Made by a program: the position numbers and the translations under genes
Assembly: GCF_004361855.1 (NCBI RefSeq)
Contig: NZ_SNWQ01000008.1
Coordinates: forward strand, 186,001-250,000
Reading direction: 5' to 3'
DNA length: 64,000 nt
From: Kribbella caucasensis
GTDB lineage: Bacteria; Actinomycetota; Actinomycetes; Propionibacteriales; Kribbellaceae
Shown here: positions 25,969 through 35,000 of the stretch, piece after piece
Layout of the letters: each line of letters starts with the position of its first letter
Numbering within the stretch: position 1 is the stretch's first letter
Notes under the pieces: model-generated
Databases searched by the model: none
What the model saw: only the letters and a program-made list of their open reading frames with translations
What the model was told of the DNA's origin: nothing

Positions 25969-28900
25969 TCAGCCGGCGGCGCGCTTCGCGGCAACCTTCT
26001 TGGCCGGGGCCTTCTTCGCGACCGTCTTCTTCGCGACTGCGTCCTTCGCGACTGCGTTCTTCGCGACCGTGTTGTTGGCCGCCGTCTTCTGCGCCACGGT
26101 CTTCTTGGCGGCGACCTTCTTCGCGGCGCCGGCGCCGGCCGAGGTCGCAGTACGGGCTGCGGGCTTCTTCGCCGCGGCCGCCTGCTTCTTCGCACTCGGC
26201 TTGGCGGCGCGGCCGGCCAGGATCTCGGTGAGGAACTGGCCGGTGTAGGACGCCGAGTTCTGCGCGACCTCTTCCGGGGTACCCTCCGCGACCAGCGTGC
26301 CGCCGCCGCGACCGCCCTCGGGGCCGAGGTCGATGATCCAGTCCGCGGTCTTGATCACATCGAGGTTGTGCTCGATCACCAGCACCGAGTTGCCCTTGTC
26401 CACCAGGCCGCCGAGCACGCCCAGCAACTTGCGGATGTCCTCGAAGTGCAGACCGGTGGTCGGCTCGTCCAGCACGTAGACCGTCCGCCCGGTGGACCGT
26501 TTCTGCAGCTCGGACGCCAGCTTCACCCGCTGCGCCTCACCACCGGACAGGGTCGGCGCCGGCTGACCGAGCCGGACATACCCGAGGCCGACCTCGACGA
26601 GCGTCTTCAGGTGCCGGGAGATCGCCGGGATCGCGGCGAAAAACTCGGAGGCCTCCTCGATCGGCATGTCCAGGATGTCGGCGACCGTCTTGGCCTTGTA
26701 GTGCACCTCGAGCGTCTCCCGGTTGTACCGCGCGCCGTGGCAAACCTCACACGGCACGTAGACGTCCGGCAGGAAGTTCATCTCGATCTTCAGCGTGCCG
26801 TCACCGGAGCAGGCCTCACACCGGCCGCCCTTGACGTTGAACGAGAACCGGCCCTGCTGATAGCCCCGGACCTTCGCCTCCGGCGTCTCCGCGAACAGCT
26901 TGCGGACGTGATCCCAGACACCCGTGTACGTCGCGGGGTTGGACCGCGGCGTTCGGCCGATCGGCGACTGGTCGACGTGGATCACCTTGTCCACCAGCTC
27001 CAGGCCGGAGATCTTGGTGTGCCGCCCCGGCACCGCGCGGGCGCCGTAGATCTGCCGGGCCAGCGACGTGTAGAGGATGTCGTTGACCAGCGTCGACTTG
27101 CCCGAACCGGACACGCCCGTGACCGCGACGAACACGCCCAGCGGGACCGTCACGTCGATGTCCTGCAGGTTGTGCTCGCGAGCGCCGTACACAGTCAGCT
27201 CGCGCCCCTCGGTCAGCGGTCGCCGGACCGGCGGGATCGGGATCTCGCGACGGCCGGAGATGTAGGCACCGGTGATCGAGTCCGGGTGGTTGCGCAGATC
27301 CTCGACGGTGCCGGAGACGACGATCTGACCGCCGTGCTCACCGGCGCCCGGGCCGATGTCGACCACCCAGTCGGCGTGGTCGATGGTGTCCTCGTCGTGC
27401 TCGACCACGATCAGCGTGTTGCCCAGCTCCTTGAGCCGGACCAGGGTCTCGATCAGCCGCCGGTTGTCCCGCTGGTGCAGCCCGATCGACGGCTCGTCCA
27501 GCACGTACAGCACGCCGACCAGGCCGGAGCCGATCTGCGTCGCCAGCCGGATCCGCTGCGCCTCGCCACCGGACAGCGACCCGGCCGGCCGGTTCAGCGC
27601 GAGGTAGTCGAGGCCGACATCGAGCAGGAACCGGAGCCGCTCGCCGATCTCCTTCACCACCCGCTCGGCGATCTGCTTCTCCCGCGCCGTCAGGTCCATC
27701 CCGGCGAGGAAGCTGTGCACCTCGTCGATCGACATCGCGCTGATCTCGGCGATGTTCTTGCCGCCCAGGGTGACCGCGAGCGAGATCGGCTTCAGCCGGG
27801 CCCCGTTGCAGGCCAGGCAGGGCACCTCGCGCATGTACTCCTCGAACCGCTCCCGGCTCGTGTCGCTCGACGCCTCCCCATGCCGGCGCTCGACATACGG
27901 GATGACGCCTTCGAAGGTGGTGTAGTACGACCTTTCCCGGCCGTAGCGGTTCTTGTACGAGACGTGGACCTGGCGGTCGTGGCCGGTCAGCAGCGCCTTC
28001 TTCGCCTTCGCGGGCAGCTCGCCGAACGGCGTACTGGTCTTGATCTTCAGGTCCTTGGCCAGCGCCGTCAGCAGCCGCTCGAAGTACTGCGAGACGTTCT
28101 GCCCGGACCAAGGCTGGATCGCGCCTTCGTCGAGCGACTTCGACGGGTCGGGCACGAGCAGCTCGGGGTCGACCTCCATCCGGGTGCCGAGACCGGTGCA
28201 GACCGGGCAGGCGCCGTACGGCGAGTTGAACGAGAACGACCGGGGCTCCAGTTCGTCGATCTGCAGGGGGTGATCGTTCGGGCAGGCGAGCTTCTCGGAG
28301 AACCGGCGCTCGCGGTGCGCGTCGTCCTCCGGCAGGTCGACGAAGTCCAGCGTGAGGATGCCGCCGGCCAAGCCGAGCGCGGTCTCGATCGAGTCGGTCA
28401 GCCGCTGCTTGGCCGAGGCCTTCACCGCGAGCCGGTCGACCACCACGTCGATGGTGTGCTTCTTCTGCTTGTCCAGCTTCGGCGGCTCGGTCAGCTGGAC
28501 GGTCTCGCCGTCCACCCGGGCCCGGGAGAACCCCTGACCGGTCAGCTGGCGGAAGAGGTCGACGTACTCCCCCTTGCGGCCGCGGACCACCGGCGCGAGC
28601 ACCTGGAACCGGGTGCCCTCGGCCAGCTCCAGCACCCGGTCGACGATCTGCTGCGGAGTCTGCTTGGCGATCGGCTCGCCGCACTCCGGGCAGTGCGGCC
28701 GGCCGGCCCGGGCGAACAGCAACCGGAGGTAGTCGTACACCTCGGTGATCGTGCCGACGGTGGAGCGCGGGTTCTTCGAGGTGGACTTCTGGTCGATCGA
28801 GACGGCCGGCGACAGGCCCTCGATGAAGTCCACGTCCGGTTTGTCCATCTGGCCGAGGAACTGGCGCGCATACGCCGACAGCGACTCGACGTAGCGGCGC

Positions 28901-29052
28901 TGACCCTCGGCGAAGATCGTGTCGAAGGCCAGGCTGGACTTGCCCGACCCGGACAGGCCGGTGAAGACGATCATGGCGTCCCGCGGCAGCTCGACCGAGA
29001 CGTCCTTCAGGTTGTGCTCACGCGCTCCGCGCACGATCAGACGGTCAGACAC
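25969..29052 (-). CDS. uvrA: Excinuclease ABC subunit A with Lys/Ala-rich C-terminal tail
   Basis: UvrA is the damage-sensing ATPase of nucleotide excision repair. GTG at 29052 gives the family-typical start SDRLIVRGAREHNLKDVSVE and a 1027-residue protein; a longer frame to 29118 is not supported. It has two ABC ATPase modules (GLSGSGKSS and GVSGSGKST Walker A; two LSGGEAQR signatures) and CxxC zinc pairs (CPECGEPI, CEACSGDGT, CEVCHGARY). After the normal end, a tail of about 80 residues is made of AKK/VAKK repeats resembling histone H1 tails. It is followed by a strong terminator. Confidence 0.96.
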   Translation of the reverse strand: MSDRLIVRGAREHNLKDVSVELPRDAMIVFTGLSGSGKSSLAFDTIFAEGQRRYVESLSAYARQFLGQMDKPDVDFIEGLSPAVSIDQKSTSKNPRSTVGTITEVYDYLRLLFARAGRPHCPECGEPIAKQTPQQIVDRVLELAEGTRFQVLAPVVRGRKGEYVDLFRQLTGQGFSRARVDGETVQLTEPPKLDKQKKHTIDVVVDRLAVKASAKQRLTDSIETALGLAGGILTLDFVDLPEDDAHRERRFSEKLACPNDHPLQIDELEPRSFSFNSPYGACPVCTGLGTRMEVDPELLVPDPSKSLDEGAIQPWSGQNVSQYFERLLTALAKDLKIKTSTPFGELPAKAKKALLTGHDRQVHVSYKNRYGRERSYYTTFEGVIPYVERRHGEASSDTSRERFEEYMREVPCLACNGARLKPISLAVTLGGKNIAEISAMSIDEVHSFLAGMDLTAREKQIAERVVKEIGERLRFLLDVGLDYLALNRPAGSLSGGEAQRIRLATQIGSGLVGVLYVLDEPSIGLHQRDNRRLIETLVRLKELGNTLIVVEHDEDTIDHADWVVDIGPGAGEHGGQIVVSGTVEDLRNHPDSITGAYISGRREIPIPPVRRPLTEGRELTVYGAREHNLQDIDVTVPLGVFVAVTGVSGSGKSTLVNDILYTSLARQIYGARAVPGRHTKISGLELVDKVIHVDQSPIGRTPRSNPATYTGVWDHVRKLFAETPEAKVRGYQQGRFSFNVKGGRCEACSGDGTLKIEMNFLPDVYVPCEVCHGARYNRETLEVHYKAKTVADILDMPIEEASEFFAAIPAISRHLKTLVEVGLGYVRLGQPAPTLSGGEAQRVKLASELQKRSTGRTVYVLDEPTTGLHFEDIRKLLGVLGGLVDKGNSVLVIEHNLDVIKTADWIIDLGPEGGRGGGTLVAEGTPEEVAQNSASYTGQFLTEILAGRAAKPSAKKQAAAAKKPAARTATSAGAGAAKKVAAKKTVAQKTAANNTVAKNAVAKDAVAKKTVAKKAPAKKVAAKRAAG

Positions 29053-29327
29053 AAGCTCACTCTCAGCCGTTCTCGAGGGTTCACGGGGCGGATCGAAGGC
29101 CCGTCCCCCGCGGGGCAACGGACTCCCGGAGGCGCTCCAGGGACATCGCCGGTCATGCTAACGAGGCCCACCGACAAAATCTTCCGCGCCGGATCCGGCG
29201 ACCTCTTTCGAAAGCATATTCGATCGTCCCGGCAAATCCCGCATCCGGTCCACAGGTGAGTCCCGGCCACGTTCGATAGCCTCGACCCGAGGAGATTCCT
29301 GGGGTTCGAGGCGGGTCGGGAGCAGGC

Positions 29328-29987
29328 ATGACGGAGTACCACGGCAACGTCCACGTCGGTGGGCCGGTGCAGACGCACGAGTTGCCTCAGCTGATGATCA
29401 CCAAGGTCGCGGTCGGGCCGATGGACAACAACGCGTACCTGCTGCGCTGCCGGCAGACCGACGAGCAGGTCCTGATCGACGCCGCGAACGAGGCGGGCAC
29501 GCTGCTCAGGGTGATCGGGTCGGGCGGTCTGGCCCGCGTGATCACCACCCACCGGCACGGCGACCACTGGCAGGCACTCGCCGAGGTCGTCGAGCGGACC
29601 GGCGCCACCACGGTCGCCGGCCGGTACGACGCCGAGGGCATCGACGTACCGACCGACGAACTCCTCGACGACGGCGACCGCATCGGAGTCGGCCAGAGCA
29701 CGCTGGAGGTGATCCACCTGGTCGGCCACACTCCCGGCTCGATCGCCCTCCTGTACGACGACCCGAAGGGCCCGCCGCATCTGTTCACCGGCGACTCCCT
29801 GTTCCCCGGCGGTGTCGGCAACACCCGTGGCAACGCCGAGAACTTCACCTCACTGATCAACGACGTCGAGGCCAAGCTGTTCGCCCGCCTCCCCGACGAG
29901 ACCTGGGTCTACCCCGGCCACGGCGCCGACACCACCCTCGGCAAGGAGCGCCCCAGCCTCCCCGAATGGCGCGCCCGCGGCTGGTAG
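29328..29987 (+). CDS. Metallo-beta-lactamase fold hydrolase (glyoxalase II-like)
   Basis: A 219-residue cytoplasmic enzyme of the MBL superfamily. The metal-binding motif THRHGDHW gives H75, H77, D79 and H80; the later ligands are in LVGHTPGS and FTGDSLFPGGVG. These match hydroxyacylglutathione hydrolase-like proteins that act on thioesters. Substrate is unknown; actinobacteria lack glutathione, so a mycothiol or other thiol conjugate is possible. The gene is divergent from uvrA with a 275-base intergenic region that holds no other gene. Confidence 0.9.
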   Translation: MTEYHGNVHVGGPVQTHELPQLMITKVAVGPMDNNAYLLRCRQTDEQVLIDAANEAGTLLRVIGSGGLARVITTHRHGDHWQALAEVVERTGATTVAGRYDAEGIDVPTDELLDDGDRIGVGQSTLEVIHLVGHTPGSIALLYDDPKGPPHLFTGDSLFPGGVGNTRGNAENFTSLINDVEAKLFARLPDETWVYPGHGADTTLGKERPSLPEWRARGW

Positions 29988-30029
29988 AGCGGCTCAGCGC
30001 CCTCAAAACACCAGCCGCCCGGCGAGTGC

Positions 30030-30539
30030 TCAGAAGATCAACTGGTGACGCTCGGCGATCGGCATCGTCTTCTCGAAGTCGACCTCGCAGCCCCACCCGG
30101 CCACCAGCGCCGGGAGCGTCTCGGGGTCGTACTCGCCGCCGGGCTCCGCGAGCTTCCGGAACAGTTCCTCGATGCCACCGGGCGAGATCATCTCGAGCAG
30201 GCGCAGCGGTTCGTCGCCGGCGTTCCAGAACGTGTGCCACTGCCCACGTGGCTTGAAGACCAGCGTGCCGGCCTCCGCGAAGACCTCCTCGTCGCCGAGC
30301 AGCGCCCCCAGCCGGCCCTCGAGAACGAAGCTGTACTGGTCCTCGCGCGTGTGCAGGTGCAGTGGAGCGGCCAGCACGTGCGGCGCGATGGTGTGCTCGA
30401 CCAGCGAGAAACTGCCGCCGGAGTCCGCCCGGTTGATCAGGTACCGGTCAAACCGGGTGCCCTGCATGTCCTTGGTGATCTCGCCTTCACCCGGGCCTAT
30501 CACTCGTACCCCGGTCGTCGCCTGAGACTGCGCGTTCAT
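30030..30539 (-). CDS. Cupin-domain protein
   Basis: A 169-residue single-domain cupin, with the start set at ATG 30539 (ribosome-binding site GGGGGAG). The two cupin motifs are HLHTREDQYSFVLEGRLGAL and FKPRGQWHTFWNAGDEPLRLL, giving the His/His/Glu/His metal ligands. Small cupins of this kind include quercetinase-like dioxygenases and binding proteins; substrate is not predictable. It is divergent from a LuxR-type regulator that may control it. Confidence 0.88.
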   Translation of the reverse strand: MNAQSQATTGVRVIGPGEGEITKDMQGTRFDRYLINRADSGGSFSLVEHTIAPHVLAAPLHLHTREDQYSFVLEGRLGALLGDEEVFAEAGTLVFKPRGQWHTFWNAGDEPLRLLEMISPGGIEELFRKLAEPGGEYDPETLPALVAGWGCEVDFEKTMPIAERHQLIF

Positions 30540-30651
30540 GGCCGCTCCCCCTCGGTTGGTTGGTGAGACCGACGCTACGAGCGCGACCGTCCCGTGCCCA
30601 TTCCAGAAATGTGGTATCCGCGGATCCGCCGTACCGTCGTACCGTGGTGAG

Positions 30652-31827
30652 GTGGGCGGGAACGCGAAGGAGCGGGCGCGCGACAAGATCGCGGCGCTGA
30701 CCCGGCACGGGCTGGACCTGGTGACGTTGTGGCAGGAGTCGTCCGAGGCGCTCGCCGACGCGGTCCCGTACTACCAGGCGCCCTGCTGGTACACGCTGGA
30801 TCCCGCATCGCTCCTGGTCACCAGCCACTTCAACAAAGGCATGCCGCAGCTCCCGCCCGAATGGCTCGCGGAGGAGTACTACGGCGACGACGTGAACAAG
30901 CTCGCCGACATCGCCCGCTCCGGACCAGGTGTCTCGACCCTGCACGAAGCCACGGGTGGAGACCCGACGACCAGTCCGCGCTGGCACCAGAACATGGAGC
31001 TCGGCGGCGACCAGGAGCTGATCGCCTGTCTGCGGACCAAGAGCGGTGAGGTCTGGGGTGCACTCGGCCTGTACCGCGAACCGGGGCAGCCGATGTTCGA
31101 CGACGAGGACCGGGACTTCCTCCGCGCGGTGACGCCGGTTCTAGCCGAGGGCGCGCGGAGATCGTTGCTGCTCGGTGAGGCGACCGACCCGGAGGGTGCC
31201 GACGGCCCCGGCCTGGTCGTGGTCACGTCTCGTTGGGAGATCGAATCAGCGACGCCGGGTGTCGAACGATGGCTGTCCGAGCTGCCGGACGGCGACTGGG
31301 CGGCCGGCCGGTTGCCGTCATCGGTGCTCGCGGTCGCCGGTCGGGCCCTGCGCACCGCGACCTATCCGGACGAACCGGGCGAGGTTGCCGTATCCCGCGT
31401 TCTCTCCCGCTCGGGCCGCTGGGTCGTGCTGCACGGGACTTCGCTGGTCTCGTCGACGTCGCGCCGGGTCGCTGTCATCGTCGAGCCCGCGCATCCCGGC
31501 CGCATCGCTCCCCTGCTGATGGCGGCCTACGGGCTGACCGATCGCGAGCAGGAGGTCACCCGGCACGTGCTCCAGGGAGATTCGACCACCGACATCGCCG
31601 AACACCTCTTCGTCTCGGCACACACGGTCCAGCAGCACCTGAAGAGCGTCTTCGACAAGACCGGGGTCCGGAGCCGCCGGGACCTGGTCGGCAAGATCTT
31701 CTTCGCCCACTACGAACCCCGGGTCCGGGACAACGAGCACCGCGCGGGGGCCGGGCAGCCGCTCCGCGGCGGACCCCTTGTTCACGATCCGCTCGGCGAG
31801 CACGTCGCACCACCCGGTCGTCGCTGA
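30652..31827 (+). CDS. LuxR-family transcriptional regulator
   Basis: A regulator with a C-terminal LuxR/GerE helix-turn-helix (GLTDREQEVTRHVLQG to VSAHTVQQHLKSVF, about residues 294-345 of the 391-residue form). Its N-terminal half looks GAF-like (WYTLDPASLLVTSHF and GEVWGALGLYREPGQPMF). No receiver domain is seen. I chose GTG 30652 over a frame opening at 30538, which would overlap the cupin start; the start is uncertain. A tail after the HTH (EHRAGAGQPLRGG) is low-complexity. The cupin gene, transcribed divergently, is a likely target. Confidence 0.85.
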   Translation: MGGNAKERARDKIAALTRHGLDLVTLWQESSEALADAVPYYQAPCWYTLDPASLLVTSHFNKGMPQLPPEWLAEEYYGDDVNKLADIARSGPGVSTLHEATGGDPTTSPRWHQNMELGGDQELIACLRTKSGEVWGALGLYREPGQPMFDDEDRDFLRAVTPVLAEGARRSLLLGEATDPEGADGPGLVVVTSRWEIESATPGVERWLSELPDGDWAAGRLPSSVLAVAGRALRTATYPDEPGEVAVSRVLSRSGRWVVLHGTSLVSSTSRRVAVIVEPAHPGRIAPLLMAAYGLTDREQEVTRHVLQGDSTTDIAEHLFVSAHTVQQHLKSVFDKTGVRSRRDLVGKIFFAHYEPRVRDNEHRAGAGQPLRGGPLVHDPLGEHVAPPGRR

Positions 31828-31936
31828 CCCCGCGACCCCCGACCCACTAGCCGGGACCCCACGACCCCGCGGTTCAGAGCCCCGACCGAGCCTCGGTGAC
31901 GCCGGGCGCCGCGTTGTACCTGCTCCGCGCGGCCGC
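31828..31936. repeat. Intergenic copy of the end of the TPR gene
   Basis: A 27-base sequence (31874-31900, TCAGAGCCCCGACCGAGCCTC then GGTGAC) is repeated exactly at 31937-31963, where it encodes the last codons and stop of the TPR gene. The copies are 63 bases apart. The rest of the gap is GC-rich and holds no gene. Confidence 0.8.
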
Positions 31937-32572
31937 TCAGAGCCCCGACCGAGCCTCGGTGACTTGGTCGAGGACCTTCCGGGCGCCGCAGCTCCCGGCG
32001 AGCGCGGCCGCTTCGTCGGCGAGGGCGCGGGCGTCGTCGACGCGGCCTTGAGCCGACGCGATGTAGGTGAGGCCGACGAGGTTCGCGGCGACGCCGGGCA
32101 GAAGGTTCAGCTCGCGGCGGAGGCGGGTCGACTCCTCCAGCAGAGCACGCGCCTCGTCGAGGTGGCCGGCCTTGTGCTCGGCGATGCCGAGGTGCCGGAG
32201 CGCGTACGAGAGGGTCAGATTGTCGCCGGTCTTCGTCGCCAGCACCCGCGACAAGGTCAGCGCCTCGACCGCAGCGTCGTTGTCGTTGCGGATGACCTGG
32301 TGGAAGCACCCGATCCAGAAGAACGCCTCACCCTGACCACGCTCGTCGCCCACAGAGCGGTAGAGCTCGAGCGCACGCTCGAACAGCGCCAGCTCCCTCG
32401 GATCCTCCCCGCGAGTGGCCATCGACTGCCCGTGCAGAACCTTGCCCCGAGCAAGCATGAGCTCGGCCTCGGCGGCGTCCAGCTCCCGATCCGCCTGCGC
32501 CAGCCCACCCTCGTAACCGACAAAGATCGCCCGCTCGTACAACTCGCCCGCCAGCCGAACCCGCTCGTCCAC
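31937..32572 (-). CDS. Tetratricopeptide-repeat protein
   Basis: A 211-residue soluble protein composed of TPR-like helical hairpins. Examples are ALFERALELYRSVGDERGQG, ALTLSRVLATKTGDNLTLSY, ALRHLGIAEHKAGHLDEARA and LVGLTYIASAQGRVDDARAL. It is likely a protein-protein interaction module; no enzymatic or DNA-binding domain is attached. Start ATG 32572. It is divergent from the GNAT gene. Confidence 0.85.
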   Translation of the reverse strand: MDERVRLAGELYERAIFVGYEGGLAQADRELDAAEAELMLARGKVLHGQSMATRGEDPRELALFERALELYRSVGDERGQGEAFFWIGCFHQVIRNDNDAAVEALTLSRVLATKTGDNLTLSYALRHLGIAEHKAGHLDEARALLEESTRLRRELNLLPGVAANLVGLTYIASAQGRVDDARALADEAAALAGSCGARKVLDQVTEARSGL

Positions 32573-32666
32573 GCCACTCCCCCTCGTCGGAACCCGCTCG
32601 ATCCTAGTGCTCCCCGACTACCAAAACCTCCGACGCGAGGCACCGTCGCGCCGTAGGCTCGGCCGG

Positions 32667-33212
32667 GTGAGTGGATTCGCGGACTATCGGCCTGAGCTGT
32701 CCCGGCAGCAACCAGACGAGGCGATCTCGATCCGGGCGGCGGTCATTGACGATCTCGAGGTCTGCGCGCGGCTGATCGTCTCGCGCGCCGGCGGCTCGGT
32801 GGAAGAGCGCCGGGAACGACTGCTCGTCGATCTCGCCGACCCGAACCGGTACGTCGCCGTCGCGTGCTCCGGTAACGAGGTGATCGGCTACGGCGGCGTG
32901 ATCCACCACGAGCAGACACCACCTCACACCGCACCGACCGGGTACTACCTGATCGGCCTGATCGTCGACCCCCGCCTGCGCCGGCACGGCATCGGCGAAC
33001 TACTGACCCTCGACCGGATGCGCTGGACCGCCGAGCGCTCCGACTCCGTCTGGTACTTCGCCAACCTCGCGAACGGCGCGATCCTCGATCTGCACGCGCG
33101 CCTGGGATTCGTGGAGGTGACGCGCGACTTCACCTTCCCGCGGGCGCCACTCAAACCCGGATCCGGCGTATTGATGCGCGCTCCGCTACCGGTCCGTGAG
33201 CTCCGCGGGTAG
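32667..33212 (+). CDS. GNAT-family N-acetyltransferase
   Basis: A 181-residue acetyltransferase with the GNAT fold: ISIRAAVIDDLEVC at the N-terminus, the acetyl-CoA loop VDPRLRRHGIGELLT, and the C-terminal ANGAILDLHARLGFVEVTRDF. I chose GTG 32667; the ORF extends upstream to 32607 without support. The substrate is unknown. Its last 27 bases overlap the 3-prime end of the convergent htrA-like gene. Confidence 0.88.
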   Translation: MSGFADYRPELSRQQPDEAISIRAAVIDDLEVCARLIVSRAGGSVEERRERLLVDLADPNRYVAVACSGNEVIGYGGVIHHEQTPPHTAPTGYYLIGLIVDPRLRRHGIGELLTLDRMRWTAERSDSVWYFANLANGAILDLHARLGFVEVTRDFTFPRAPLKPGSGVLMRAPLPVRELRG

Positions 33213-34118
33213 TGCGACCACATCGACGAGGGCGCCGTTGCGGATGGCGGTGATTTCGGTCCGACGGCCGATGGCGTCTTCGAAGAGTTGGCGCTGGAGT
33301 GATTGCGCGTCGCGGAGTGGGCTGCCGTCGACGGCCAGGACCAGGTCGCCCTTGCGGAGGCCGGCTTCCGCGGCTGGGCTGTTGGTGATGACTTCGACGA
33401 CGCGGAGGGCGGTGCGTTGGTCGAAGCGTTCGGCGAGTTGGGGGCGGAGGGGCGCGGGGGTGGTGACCAGGCCGAGGTAGGCGCGGCGGACCCGGCCGTC
33501 GTGCAGGAGCGAGTAGATGATGCGGCGGGTGGTCGGGTTCATCGGTACGGCGAGGCCGAGGCCGACGCCCGCGACCGCGGTGTTGATGCCGATCACGCGA
33601 CCGTTGCCGTCGGCAAGCGCGCCGCCGGAGTTGCCGGGGTTCAGCGCCGCGTCGGTCTGGATCACGTCCTCGATGATCCGGTTCGCCGAGCCGCTCCGGA
33701 CCGGCAAGGATCGACCGAGGGCGCTGACCACACCGGCCGTCACGCTGCCGGCCAGGCCGAGTGGGTTGCCCACAGCAACGACCAGGTTGCCTACCTTCAG
33801 ATGATCCGCATCCCCGTACTCCGGTGGGTCGGGGATCTCCCGATCGGCGCGCAGTACGGCCAGGTCGGAGAGCCGGTCGACGCCGATCACCTGAGCATGG
33901 GCGCTGGTCCCGTCGGCGAACTCCGCGCTCGCCTCGTCCCCGTCGCCGACGACATGTGCGTTGGTCAGCAGATGCCCGTCCCCGGTCAGCACCACGGCCG
34001 ACCCGGACGAGTCCCCACCCCGGCTCCGCACCCGCAGACTCGCCACCCGCGGGATCAACATCTCCGCCACTCCCGAGACCACCCGGGAGTACGCATCCAG
34101 CACATCGTCCTCAGCCAT
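33186..34118 (-). CDS. HtrA/DegP-type S1C serine protease with PDZ domain, no signal peptide
   Basis: A 310-residue protease. The trypsin-like triad is H56 (TNAHVV), D86 (LSDLAVL) and S165 (GNSGGAL), in numbering from the upstream GTG codon, one residue higher than from ATG. A PDZ domain occupies about 215-300 (ITNSPAAEAGLRKGDLVLAVDG). The ATG at 34118 has AGGAGG 8 bases upstream. No signal peptide or membrane anchor precedes the protease domain, so the product looks cytoplasmic, unlike most HtrA proteins. Confidence 0.93.
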   Translation of the reverse strand: MAEDDVLDAYSRVVSGVAEMLIPRVASLRVRSRGGDSSGSAVVLTGDGHLLTNAHVVGDGDEASAEFADGTSAHAQVIGVDRLSDLAVLRADREIPDPPEYGDADHLKVGNLVVAVGNPLGLAGSVTAGVVSALGRSLPVRSGSANRIIEDVIQTDAALNPGNSGGALADGNGRVIGINTAVAGVGLGLAVPMNPTTRRIIYSLLHDGRVRRAYLGLVTTPAPLRPQLAERFDQRTALRVVEVITNSPAAEAGLRKGDLVLAVDGSPLRDAQSLQRQLFEDAIGRRTEITAIRNGALVDVVALPAELTDR

Positions 34119-34152
34119 CACGCCGCCTCCTGATTACATCATTACAGCGACT

Positions 34153-34950
34153 TCAAGCTGTGTCTCCGCCTGCGGCCAGCAGACTCGATGCATCACCAAC
34201 CCGGTACGGCGCGTAGGTCTCGGCATAGATGCGCACCCGCCCACCCAGGACAGAGCTGGGCATGAGGTAGATGCTGCCGTCACCGAGGACGATGAAGAAC
34301 AGATCGATGTCGTCCGGGTCGTATGGCATCTTGCCTGCGGACTTGTCCAGCACGTACGGCCGCCGCCCGATCTCGACCGACCAGTGGCCCTTGCTGTCCT
34401 GGCGGGCGCAGCTCTTCACCTGTACGCGCTGAATGCCCTTTGCGGTCGTCACCAGCAGGTCGTACACCTGCGGCTCCACTGGCAGTGCAACCGCGCAGCC
34501 ACGCATCGCGAACCACGCCATCGCCAGCGCAGGCGCCGCAGTTCGCAGCATCTCCGGCTGCGCCGGCTCGCTGAACACGTCACTTGCACTCGACGGAAGA
34601 TCCGTCGTCCTCAGGTGGGTGCAATCCAGGCCGAGCCGGACAGCGTGGCCCTTCATCCGAACTCGGTTCTGAGGGATGTCTGCGACACCGAGTCCGGCCA
34701 GGACGTCAGCCCAACAGGTTGCTCTGAGCATCACCGCCCGCAACTGCGGATCGGACCACTGACGCTGCCCAGTGAAGTGCGACGTGTTCAGTTCGAGACG
34801 GGTGGTATGCCGTTGGAGCGACCTGATCGTGCCTGCGGATGTCCCTTTCAATCCGACGGCACGGGCAACCGCACGCCACGACTTGTTGTCCGCCACCGCC
34901 TGGCGCAGTTGGTCGTCGGTCCAGGTTCGCGTGTCCCCAGATGTACTCAT
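34153..34950 (-). CDS. PD-(D/E)XK endonuclease-like protein (group I intron endonuclease type)
   Basis: A 265-residue protein. The N-terminus has two repeated helix-turn-helix-like units: WTDDQLRQAVADNKSWRAVA and WSDPQLRAVMLRATCWADVL. The C-terminal part has the PD-(D/E)XK nuclease core VYDLLVTTAKGIQRVQVKS, followed by PDDIDLFFIVLGDGSIYLMP. This resembles PF11645 (PDDEXK_5), as I recall it. It lies directly downstream of tRNA-Pro on the same strand, and no clear ribosome-binding site is seen. It may be a stand-alone mobile-type nuclease; no intron or integrase accompanies it. Confidence 0.75.
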   Translation of the reverse strand: MSTSGDTRTWTDDQLRQAVADNKSWRAVARAVGLKGTSAGTIRSLQRHTTRLELNTSHFTGQRQWSDPQLRAVMLRATCWADVLAGLGVADIPQNRVRMKGHAVRLGLDCTHLRTTDLPSSASDVFSEPAQPEMLRTAAPALAMAWFAMRGCAVALPVEPQVYDLLVTTAKGIQRVQVKSCARQDSKGHWSVEIGRRPYVLDKSAGKMPYDPDDIDLFFIVLGDGSIYLMPSSVLGGRVRIYAETYAPYRVGDASSLLAAGGDTA

Positions 34951-34962
34951 GGTGACAAACAT

Positions 34963-34997
34963 AAAGAGGGGCACCGACAGAATCGGTGCCCCTCTTT
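34963..34997. terminator. Terminator of tRNA-Pro
   Basis: A perfect 15-base-pair inverted repeat (arms 34963-34977 and 34983-34997, 5-base loop) begins 4 bases after the tRNA 3-prime end on the minus strand. The distal arm ends in CTCTTT on that strand. It separates the tRNA from the endonuclease gene. Confidence 0.88.
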
Positions 34998-35000
34998 GGG

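Noticed and set aside
25930..29259. Very long plus-strand reading frame opposite uvrA
   Set aside because: It mirrors uvrA in the antisense frame, a normal effect of high GC content. Its composition is Arg/Leu/Val/Asp-rich without any recognisable domain.
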